The position numbers were made by a program, and so were the translations under genes. Below are positions 36,538 through 44,089 of a stretch of DNA of 64,000 nt, piece after piece; positions within the stretch are counted from its first letter, which is position 1, and each line of letters starts with the position of its first letter. Origin of the DNA: Candidatus Kapaibacterium sp. (lineage in GTDB: Bacteria > Bacteroidota > Ignavibacteria > Kapaibacteriales > NICIL-2); NCBI GenBank assembly GCA_026003495.1, contig BPHK01000001.1, forward strand, positions 1,190,579 to 1,254,578, in the 5' to 3' direction. The notes beneath the pieces are model-generated. The model was not told where the DNA came from. It saw only the letters and a list, made by a program, of their open reading frames with translations, and ran no database searches.

Positions 36538-38451
36538 ATGATGGAGGTCGCTGCGTTGAGAACATGGCGGGTAGAGGACTCAGCCGAACTCTACAACATT
36601 GCAGGCTGGGGGATTGGGTACTTCGGCATCAACGAGAAAGGTAATGTCGTCGTCAAGCCGCGCAAGGACAACGGTCCTGCCATTGACATCCGCGAGCTGA
36701 TGGACGAACTTGCACTCAAGGATATCAATCCGCCGGTGCTGCTGCGGTTCCCCAACATCCTCGACCATCGCATCGAGAAAATTAGTGGCTGCTTCGATCG
36801 AGCACGAAGCGAGTACGGCTACCGTGGAAAGTACTACAACGTCTATCCCATCAAGGTCAACCAGCAGCGCCCCGTTGTCGAGGAAATCGTCCGCTACGGC
36901 AAGAAGTTCAACATCGGCCTGGAGGCAGGCTCCAAGCCAGAACTGCATGCTGTCCTTCCCATCATGGACAACCCGGAGGCGCTCATTATTTGCAACGGCT
37001 ACAAGGACGAAGACTTCATCGAGCTTGCGCTTCTGGCGCACAAGATGGGGAAGAAAATTTTTCTCGTTGTCGAAAAGCTCAACGAACTCAAGCTTATCCT
37101 GCAGATTGCTCGGCGGTTGAATGTTGTGCCAAACATCGGCATTCGCATTCGGCTTGCAGCAAGCGGAAGTGGTAAGTGGGAGGAATCGGGCGGCGATCAG
37201 AGTAAGTTCGGACTCAATGCAAGTGAACTTCTTGAGGCAGTGGAGCTGGCGCGAAGCGAGGGAATTCTCGACTGGCTCAAGCTCATCCATTTCCATCTTG
37301 GTTCTCAGATCACGAACATTCGAAAAATCAAAGCTGGTCTGCGAGAAGTCGCACAGTTCTACGTTCAACTCCACCGCTTGGGGTGTGCGATCGAGTATGT
37401 GGATATCGGAGGTGGGTTGGGCGTTGATTACGATGGTTCGCGGACAACGATCGCCAGTAGCATCAACTACTCGATCCAGGAGTACGCGAACGATGCAATC
37501 GCGACGCTTCTCGATGCAGCCGATCGCCACAGCCTCCCACATCCGCACGTGATTACGGAAGCCGGACGAGCATTGACGGCGCATCATTCGGTTCTCGTCT
37601 TCAACGTGCTTGAGACTGCGACAACGCCACTCTGGGATGACACTCGCCACAGCATCGAACCCCACGACCATGAGATTGTGCGTGAGCTTTACACCTTGCT
37701 CAACAACATTTCCCCACGCACCATCATGGAAGTTTGGCACGATGCGCTCCAGTTGCGCGAGGAATCGCTCGAACTGTTTGCGCTCGGGTTACTCGATTTG
37801 CCGTCGCGTGCAAAAGTCGAACGACTTTTCTGGAGTCTCGCAACAGCCGTCAATCGCTACGCGCAGGATTTTCGCCATATCCCGGATGAACTCCGCATCC
37901 TCCCAAAGCTGCTTGCCGACAAGTACTTCTGCAACTTCTCCCTCTTCCAATCACTCCCAGATTCCTGGGCGATTGATCAACTCTTCCCGATCATGCCGCT
38001 GCAACGGCTCAACGAAAAGCCAATCCGTCGCGCAACGCTCCACGATATCACCTGCGATAGCGATGGGCGTATTGATCGCTTCATCGGCATTCGGGAGACG
38101 CTGCCATACCTATCAGTCCACGACCTGCGGGACGGTGAGCCATACTACATCGGCGTGTTCTTGGTCGGAGCCTACCAGGAGATCCTGGGAGACTTGCACA
38201 ATCTCTTCGGAGACACCAACGCTGTGCATATTGTTTGCGATGAGGATAGTTACTGGATTGACCAAATCATCGAAGGCGAGACAGTCGAAGATGTGCTCGA
38301 CTACGTGCAGTTCTCCGCGAAACGACTTGTACGAACGATGGAAACGTGGGTCATGCAAGCAGTCAAGGAGAACATGATCACGCTCCACGAGGGGAAAGAG
38401 TTCCTGGCGATGTACCGCTCAGGATTGTACGGCTACACGTATCTGGAATAG
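36538..38451 (+). CDS. speA: Biosynthetic arginine decarboxylase
   Basis: Pyridoxal-phosphate enzyme that makes agmatine from arginine for polyamine synthesis. The alanine-racemase-like barrel has the PLP Lys in YYNVYPIKVNQQRPVV; GGGLGVDYDGS binds the phosphate and the conserved C-terminal Cys lies in ATLHDITCDSDG. The length (637 aa) is that of SpeA. ATG 36538 is 3 nt after the nuclease gene; a second ATG follows directly. The agmatine-processing genes are not adjacent. It converges on the ATP-grasp-like gene on the other strand. Confidence 0.96.
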   Translation: MMEVAALRTWRVEDSAELYNIAGWGIGYFGINEKGNVVVKPRKDNGPAIDIRELMDELALKDINPPVLLRFPNILDHRIEKISGCFDRARSEYGYRGKYYNVYPIKVNQQRPVVEEIVRYGKKFNIGLEAGSKPELHAVLPIMDNPEALIICNGYKDEDFIELALLAHKMGKKIFLVVEKLNELKLILQIARRLNVVPNIGIRIRLAASGSGKWEESGGDQSKFGLNASELLEAVELARSEGILDWLKLIHFHLGSQITNIRKIKAGLREVAQFYVQLHRLGCAIEYVDIGGGLGVDYDGSRTTIASSINYSIQEYANDAIATLLDAADRHSLPHPHVITEAGRALTAHHSVLVFNVLETATTPLWDDTRHSIEPHDHEIVRELYTLLNNISPRTIMEVWHDALQLREESLELFALGLLDLPSRAKVERLFWSLATAVNRYAQDFRHIPDELRILPKLLADKYFCNFSLFQSLPDSWAIDQLFPIMPLQRLNEKPIRRATLHDITCDSDGRIDRFIGIRETLPYLSVHDLRDGEPYYIGVFLVGAYQEILGDLHNLFGDTNAVHIVCDEDSYWIDQIIEGETVEDVLDYVQFSAKRLVRTMETWVMQAVKENMITLHEGKEFLAMYRSGLYGYTYLE

Positions 38452-38470
38452 TGCTCTTACGCTGCAGTCG

Positions 38471-39661
38471 TCACTGTTCAAAAAAGCAAATCGAAGCTCC
38501 CGTCCAGGGTTCTGTCAAGTACCGGGAACCCATCATTGCGGCGCGGCCACTTCGAACAAGAGACATTGTCGGGCGCGGGTGGGAATCATCTTCCCAGAGT
38601 ACCATGCAGCGGATTTCGAGGAAGTTATTTCCCTCCGGGGTGGGAAGAACTGGTGCGTAGTCGATTTTCTCCATGAGCAACCAATTGTGTTTTTCCTCTG
38701 GAGGAAGAGCGCGGAGATCTTCGTCGGTTGGCGAAAGATTGACCCCTTTTCCTGCGAAGGCGTAGAGCGGCTTGAGGACGTAACGACAGTCGGAAGGAAT
38801 GCTCTCGACGCTGTCGCAGAGCATCGCCCGAGGAACAGTCGGATGTTCCAAAAATGGCAGCGAGTACTTGCTCATCAAGAAATACCAGTTCGGGTGCACC
38901 ACCCACTCAACGTCGGGTGGATCGTTCCATCCAAACGGAAGCTCGACGTTGTGCTGTTCCAGCTCATCTGGTATGGCGCGCATGTAGATGCGCCGCAGCG
39001 GTTGTAGTGCTCCACCACGTTGGTGGAAAAGTATTCCCTCTGCAAAGACCAAGTCGAGGATGTCCGTTGGTGCCATGCCGGTGAGCAAGTATGTTGCTGC
39101 GAAGTCAGGATACGTTTTTTGCTCCAGTGGGTGATAGTCAACAAGGGCAGTGTTATCTGGATGACATGATCCCAGCAGCCAGCGCTGCAATAACGCGCGG
39201 TATTCATCTGTCGTGAGTGCTGGATCGAAAAATGGCGAGAACTCTTCGGGCAGCTCATAGGCAAGATGATACGCTTCGGCAAGGTACAGCTGGTAGGCAA
39301 AGAGTGAAGGGAAGCCTTGGAGCTCGACAAGACGCGGTCTGATCGCTCCATTTTCCATCGATATGGCAAAATCCACGACTGCGCACGTCGGATGTGAGGG
39401 CACCTGTGGCATTCGATATCTGAAGGGAATTGCTTCCTCGACTGCGCGGCCGAGATACTCAGGCGTTGTGCACTGCAAAACGAGCGTAAGCGAAGCCTCG
39501 GCGATAGCGCTGCGCAGCTCGGATGAGCAGAAGACTGGGGCTTCCAGGATGCGGAAGTCAATGCGGGCGCGGAGTTCCGATTGCAGGTGCTCTTTCAAAC
39601 GGCGATAACGCTCTGGAGTGTAGTGCTTGCGGTAAAACCACTGCTGACGTTCGAGGTTCAT
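38471..39661 (-). CDS. Conserved ATP-grasp-like protein, function unknown
   Basis: A 396-residue soluble protein. I do not recognise a named family. The C-terminal half resembles an ATP-grasp fold: CRYVLKPLYAFAGKGVNLSP (a Lys-Pro strand followed by a Gly-rich flexible loop), LLMEKIDYAPV (adenine-hinge-like), EIRCMVLW and a late MSLVRSGRAAMMGSRYL strand. The N-terminus is helical with FCSSELRSAIAEASLTLVLQ. If the fold is right, a carboxylate-amine ligase activity is expected. It overlaps the amidohydrolase gene by 4 nt (ATGA) and converges with speA, which makes a link to amine metabolism tempting but unproven. Confidence 0.65.
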   Translation of the reverse strand: MNLERQQWFYRKHYTPERYRRLKEHLQSELRARIDFRILEAPVFCSSELRSAIAEASLTLVLQCTTPEYLGRAVEEAIPFRYRMPQVPSHPTCAVVDFAISMENGAIRPRLVELQGFPSLFAYQLYLAEAYHLAYELPEEFSPFFDPALTTDEYRALLQRWLLGSCHPDNTALVDYHPLEQKTYPDFAATYLLTGMAPTDILDLVFAEGILFHQRGGALQPLRRIYMRAIPDELEQHNVELPFGWNDPPDVEWVVHPNWYFLMSKYSLPFLEHPTVPRAMLCDSVESIPSDCRYVLKPLYAFAGKGVNLSPTDEDLRALPPEEKHNWLLMEKIDYAPVLPTPEGNNFLEIRCMVLWEDDSHPRPTMSLVRSGRAAMMGSRYLTEPWTGASICFFEQ

Positions 39662-41184
39662 GCGTGTTCGTAAAGCGTGCCACCAACGACGGTCGCTAAT
39701 GTACGAGCCTGGAGAATTTCCTCAGACGGGCATGCCTCGATGTTGCGGTCGATAATGGTGATGTCTGCGTCCATCCCTACAGCCAGCCACCCACGGCGAT
39801 AGCTCAAGTCGGCAGCGCGGTGGGCATTGATCGTGTACGCTTCTAGGGCCTCGGTTGGGGAAAGACATTCTTCGGGGTTCCAAGGATGGTCATTCCCCGG
39901 AGGGATGCGTCGGCAGAAGGCATCAATGCCGCTGAGTGGATTGTAGGATTCGACGGGGAAGTCTGAGCCTGCACAGAGCAGCACACCATGCTGCAAAAAC
40001 GATCGCCATCGGTATGCTGTAGCTATGCGATCGCCAAGTCGGCGCTCTGCCATTGCAGCGTCGCTTGTGCAGTGAATTGGCTGCACCGAGGCAATCGCGC
40101 CAGTCCGCACGTAGCGCGGCAGATCGTCGGGATGAACGATTTGGCTGTGCTCGATGCGAAATCGAACGTTGTCGAGAGCAGGATAGCGTTGCTGAATGTA
40201 CTCGAACGCATCGAGAACGGTACGTACAGCGCGATCACCAATTGCGTGGACAGCAATCGAGGAAAATCCATCATCGAGTGCTCGCACGATTCTCTCAGTG
40301 ATCTCTTCGACAGTCAGGAGCAGGATACCACGCGTGCTCGGATCATCGGTGTAGGGCTGCAGCAGCGCTGCGCCACGGCTGCCAAGTGCGCCATCAGCAA
40401 AAAGCTTAATGCCGACCACACGATGAAACTCACCGGTCGTCGGGAGTACACCTGCTGAGTGCCATTCAAAGCGCTGTCCGCGTACCCACGAGAGGATGCG
40501 GCAGTGAAGTTTACCTTGCTCAGCAAGCTGGGTAAAGATTGGGAGGTGTTCCGGAAGCACATCCATGTCGTGGATTTCTGTAAGACCAACGCTGCTGGCT
40601 GCAGCGGTTGCTTCGATGATTGCGTGTTCGATGTCTTCGAGTGTTCGTTCGGGAATGTGCTGCTGGACAAGCTCCATTGCGGCATCGAGCAGAATCCCTG
40701 TTGGCATGCCATGTTCGTCGCGCACTATTGCGCCCCCAGCGGGGTCCGGTGTAGCTGCAGTGATGCCGGCGCGTTCCAGTGCTGAGGAGTTGACCCAGAG
40801 CGCATGCCCATCTACCCGCGTGAGTGCCACTGGAGCAGTAGGAAACGCCCTATCGAGGTCGTAGCGCGTTGGGAAAAGAGGGGGGGACCACAGCTCTTGA
40901 TTCCAACCACGTGCAACGATCCATTCACCTCGGTTGGGGCCGTGTGCGATAAGACGCTCGATGCATTCATGTTTCGAGGGAGCGTCTCGGAGATACCCCT
41001 CCCGAAATGCCAGTCCGAGGCCAACTACGTGCGCATGAGCATCAACTAAGCCAGGGAAGGCCCATCCGCCAGGGAATGCAACGCGATGCGTGCCGCTCCG
41101 AATGGTTACCCCACCTGCGCGTGGCTCGATCGCTGCAATTTTCCCCCGGATGATGGTCAGCTCGCCTTGCAATGCTATTGGCAT
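39658..41184 (-). CDS. Amidohydrolase family metal-dependent hydrolase (YtcJ-like)
   Basis: A 508-residue amidohydrolase of the YtcJ-like subfamily. The metal site is visible: HAHVVGLGL, HAIGDRAV, RIEHSQIV and GSDFPVES, and the C-terminal beta-sandwich ends with DADITIIDRNIEA. The enzyme acts on cyclic amides or similar compounds; the substrate is not known for most members. It is coupled to the ATP-grasp-like gene (4-nt overlap) and lies 16 nt behind the ferredoxin gene, making a three-gene minus-strand operon. Confidence 0.88.
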   Translation of the reverse strand: MPIALQGELTIIRGKIAAIEPRAGGVTIRSGTHRVAFPGGWAFPGLVDAHAHVVGLGLAFREGYLRDAPSKHECIERLIAHGPNRGEWIVARGWNQELWSPPLFPTRYDLDRAFPTAPVALTRVDGHALWVNSSALERAGITAATPDPAGGAIVRDEHGMPTGILLDAAMELVQQHIPERTLEDIEHAIIEATAAASSVGLTEIHDMDVLPEHLPIFTQLAEQGKLHCRILSWVRGQRFEWHSAGVLPTTGEFHRVVGIKLFADGALGSRGAALLQPYTDDPSTRGILLLTVEEITERIVRALDDGFSSIAVHAIGDRAVRTVLDAFEYIQQRYPALDNVRFRIEHSQIVHPDDLPRYVRTGAIASVQPIHCTSDAAMAERRLGDRIATAYRWRSFLQHGVLLCAGSDFPVESYNPLSGIDAFCRRIPPGNDHPWNPEECLSPTEALEAYTINAHRAADLSYRRGWLAVGMDADITIIDRNIEACPSEEILQARTLATVVGGTLYEHA

Positions 41185-41200
41185 GAGGGCTTGTTATGCG

Positions 41201-41548
41201 TTAGAGTCTGCGCCGATTGGGATCAATCGAATCGAGGTAGGCAACTTTCGCTTGGAGTTGTTCCGGCGTTTCAGGGTTAAGCGGATCCGGTAGGCAGCAA
41301 TCAACTGGGCAAACTGCAGCACACTGCGGTTCATCGTGGAATCCGACGCACTCGGTGCATTTATCTGGAACAATAAAGTAGAACTGATCCGACCAAAAGT
41401 CGCGCTGGAAGCCGCCTGGACTGGTCGAGTCGTGGTACTCAACACCTGCCAACGTCCACGTTGAGCCGGGTTCGTAGATGGCGGTGTTGGGGCATTCTGG
41501 CTCGCATGCACCACAGTTGATGCAGTCTGAAGTGATGTAGAGTGCCAT
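41201..41548 (-). CDS. 2[4Fe-4S] ferredoxin of the Chlorobi/Alvin type
   Basis: A 115-residue low-potential electron carrier. The first cluster motif is CINCGACEPECP; the second is CTECVGFHDEPQCAAVCP, with the eight-residue insertion between its second and third Cys that defines Alvin-type/Chlorobi ferredoxins. A C-terminal helix of about 30 residues follows. ATG 41548 gives MALYITSDCINCG; extra upstream codons are not conserved-looking. It is preceded by a TAATTTTG element (41603-41596). Its partner could be the reductase at 583-1281, but this is inference. Confidence 0.93.
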   Translation of the reverse strand: MALYITSDCINCGACEPECPNTAIYEPGSTWTLAGVEYHDSTSPGGFQRDFWSDQFYFIVPDKCTECVGFHDEPQCAAVCPVDCCLPDPLNPETPEQLQAKVAYLDSIDPNRRRL

Positions 41549-41595
41549 ACGTGTGCGTGATGGTGAACAATACAATACGCCTGCTGCAATCGAGG

Positions 41596-41603
41596 CAAAA
41601 TTA
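41596..41603 (-). promoter_or_regulatory. TAnnTTTG -7 element upstream of the ferredoxin operon
   Basis: Read on the minus strand the bases are TAATTTTG, an exact consensus match, 48 bases before the ferredoxin start in the 94-nt gap after the histidine kinase gene. No -33 TTG at proper distance. Confidence 0.38.
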
Positions 41604-41642
41604 CGGCAGCAATGCTACGGGGCATTTGTGCTCGCGCAACGA

Positions 41643-43586
41643 TCAGGAAGACTGTTTTAGGCGTTGCGATGAATGATGCAGAAGCTCGTGACTTCCGTTC
41701 GGAGGAGATGCCATCGGAAGTTCGATGTAGAATGTACTTCCTTTGCCTGGCGCGCTAACACAGCCAACAGTCCCGTGCATCGCCTCGACGAAACGTCGAA
41801 CAATGCTCAGCCCGAGTCCAGTTCCACCTTCGCTGCCGGTTGCTGCCGAGCGTGCACGGGTAAACTCACGAAAGAGGCGCTCTTGCTCCTGCTGGCTTAG
41901 CCCAGGACTTTCATCCCGGACAAGGAAACGGAGGTGCTCCCCATGTAGCTCGATCGAGCAGTGGACTTGCCGACCGAGCGGCGAGTACTTGATCGCGTTC
42001 GAGAGGAGATTGTCCAGGCATTCCTGCAAGCGACGGCTGTCAGCGAGGACGTAGAGATCGGCTGCATGGTAATGCTTGTGGATCGTAAGCGATTTTGCCA
42101 GCGCTCGGACACGATACGCTTCGATGACTGTGTCAAAGAGCAAAGCCGCGTGAACTGGCTCTATCGCGAGTGTCAATCGTCCTGTTGAGAGGGCGGTAAA
42201 ATCGAGCAACTGTGCAATCAGATCCTTCATCCATTCGGCAATACGGATAATCGCACTGGTGTGCTTTTCCAGCTCGTCTTTCGTGAGCTTTTGCCCATAG
42301 CGTTCGAGGACAGATGCGCTCATCATAATTGCCGCAAGGGGATTTTTCAGGTCGTGGGCGACAACGCCGAGATAGGCAATTTGGTCCTCTATACGTTGCT
42401 TGTATTCTTCCACGGTAGCAAGAGCGTTGCTGAGCTGTAGTTGTAGCTCGTGATTCTGGCGACGTAGGTCGGCAATCTCAAGGTCTCGTTGGCGTGTTGC
42501 TAGTTCGATCTCGGTTGCTTTGATCGCGTGCGCTGTACGGAGCGACAGCGCTGTGGTGTGAAAGTCGGAGAATTTTTCCAAATGGATGAATGCTTTCCGG
42601 TCATGTTTGATGGTATGGTAGGTTCGCGCAAGCTGAAGGTGAATCCGTGCGTACAGGTCGCAAAATGGTACGTGCTCCAAGTGCGAGAGTGCACGACGGA
42701 GGTGCTCCAGCGCAAGGGGTGGGCTGTAGTACGGGGAGCCTGGATCGCTGAACAACTGCGCATATTGATATCGTGCACGTGCAGCAAGGTAAGGAAGCGT
42801 TTCTTCTTCCATGCGCTGCGCAAGCGCCTCTCCGAACGAACCAGCAATATCCCACTGCTGGGTTGCATAATACGCACCGAGCAGTGCAAGATCAATCAAG
42901 GCTACTGCATATGTTGTCCGAGGAGTGACAGCAGTGGGGCGTGCCGGTGAAAGGATCGCATGTGCTTTGTCTGGCTGACCGCTTGCTGTGAGAAGCTCTG
43001 CACGGTGCGCTATGTGGAGGAGCCGGACAACATCATGCGTACTTGCTGACGCAGAACTGTCTTGCTGGGAATTGAGGATGTGAAGGGCAGTAGCATAATC
43101 ACCCAATGCTCCTTCGATGCGCGCAGCTCCCAGCCGGGTAAGCAGAGCAAGGATATCGTTGGAACTGTCCAGATTGCTCAGTGAATCGGTGTACGCGCGC
43201 AATGCATCCGGATAGTTTCCGATCATTTCGAGCATTGCAGCCCATTGGTAGCCAATCAGCGCACGTAGAGCTGGCGAGTTTGCTTGCTCGATGGCAGGAG
43301 CGATTCCTCGGAGAGCGGCTCGTGGGTCACCAGCTGCAAGTGCCAAGCGCGCCGAAAGCGAAAGCACCATGCATTGATAGTGCTCATTGAGGCGCCCGGG
43401 ATGGTCTGCTAAACGTTGTGCATACTGACGCACTTGTGGAAATCGCCATACTGCCAGCGATGCTTCGGTGTAAACAAGCAGCTCCTTGAAGGATGTGTCG
43501 CCTGCCGACTGGCTGCCCGTGGGAAGGGGCTCACACGGTGCGATGATTGCCGAAACTAACGACTCGATGTAGCCAGTGCTCTGCAT
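41643..43586 (-). CDS. Soluble sensor histidine kinase with TPR-like N-terminal region
   Basis: A 647-residue kinase without membrane segments. The first 350 residues are helical and TPR-like (for example LVYTEASLAVWRFPQVRQYA). A coiled coil (about 360-400) leads to the HisKA domain with the phospho-His in YLGVVAHDLKNPLAAIM, then the ATP-binding domain with the N box NLLSNAIKYSPLG, DESPGLS, and GGTGLGLSIVRRF. No response-regulator gene lies nearby, so the target is unknown. It is 8 nt downstream of the thioesterase gene, and the pair follows dnaE. Confidence 0.92.
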   Translation of the reverse strand: MQSTGYIESLVSAIIAPCEPLPTGSQSAGDTSFKELLVYTEASLAVWRFPQVRQYAQRLADHPGRLNEHYQCMVLSLSARLALAAGDPRAALRGIAPAIEQANSPALRALIGYQWAAMLEMIGNYPDALRAYTDSLSNLDSSNDILALLTRLGAARIEGALGDYATALHILNSQQDSSASASTHDVVRLLHIAHRAELLTASGQPDKAHAILSPARPTAVTPRTTYAVALIDLALLGAYYATQQWDIAGSFGEALAQRMEEETLPYLAARARYQYAQLFSDPGSPYYSPPLALEHLRRALSHLEHVPFCDLYARIHLQLARTYHTIKHDRKAFIHLEKFSDFHTTALSLRTAHAIKATEIELATRQRDLEIADLRRQNHELQLQLSNALATVEEYKQRIEDQIAYLGVVAHDLKNPLAAIMMSASVLERYGQKLTKDELEKHTSAIIRIAEWMKDLIAQLLDFTALSTGRLTLAIEPVHAALLFDTVIEAYRVRALAKSLTIHKHYHAADLYVLADSRRLQECLDNLLSNAIKYSPLGRQVHCSIELHGEHLRFLVRDESPGLSQQEQERLFREFTRARSAATGSEGGTGLGLSIVRRFVEAMHGTVGCVSAPGKGSTFYIELPMASPPNGSHELLHHSSQRLKQSS

Positions 43587-43594
43587 GTTCGACG

Positions 43595-44071
43595 CTATGC
43601 TCGTTGCCGAATTGCAAACGTCGCTTGGGCAATGGCAATTAATCGTTCGTTGGCAGGCGAACCATTGCTGGAGAAAATCTCACCACGCGTAAAGCTTACG
43701 CTTTTCCCGTGACGAAGAACACGCCCGACTGCGCGGAGCACTCCATGATGGGCTGCTTCCAAATAGCTGACCGTCATGTCAATCGTCACGGTAAACTGGC
43801 CCTCGGCGACGAGCGTGTACGCAGCAAATCCAGTAACGATGTCCGCCAGCGTTGCAATGACGCCACCGTGGGCGATGCCGTCGTGCTGTTTGTGGTGCTC
43901 CTCGAGCGAGAGTACTGCCTCGATACACCCTGGCTCGATTGAAGTCACTTGTGCGCCGACGAGCTTGAGAAACTCCTGGCGTTTCAAGCAGTCAACGATC
44001 GTTTCGCGCCACTGTGGCGACTGCGGTTCGAACGCATTACCTGCGACAAAGGAAATATCGTCTCGGTGCAC
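43595..44071 (-). CDS. PaaI/YbgC-type hotdog-fold thioesterase
   Basis: A 158-residue hotdog-fold acyl-CoA thioesterase of the PaaI superfamily. The core HDGIAHGGVIATLADIVTGF contains the HGG signature that contacts the thioester, and the following TVTIDMTVSYLEAAHHG strand is typical. It acts on an acyl-CoA, probably aryl- or medium-chain; which one is not clear. It sits 18 nt after dnaE and 8 nt before the histidine kinase gene in a minus-strand operon. Confidence 0.87.
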   Translation of the reverse strand: MHRDDISFVAGNAFEPQSPQWRETIVDCLKRQEFLKLVGAQVTSIEPGCIEAVLSLEEHHKQHDGIAHGGVIATLADIVTGFAAYTLVAEGQFTVTIDMTVSYLEAAHHGVLRAVGRVLRHGKSVSFTRGEIFSSNGSPANERLIAIAQATFAIRQRA

Positions 44072-44089
44072 TGGAAGTTGAGCTGGTGG

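Noticed and set aside
36580-37740. Open frame of 386 codons on the minus strand inside speA
   Set aside because: Antisense shadow of arginine decarboxylase; no domain, no start context, and speA carries all catalytic motifs.
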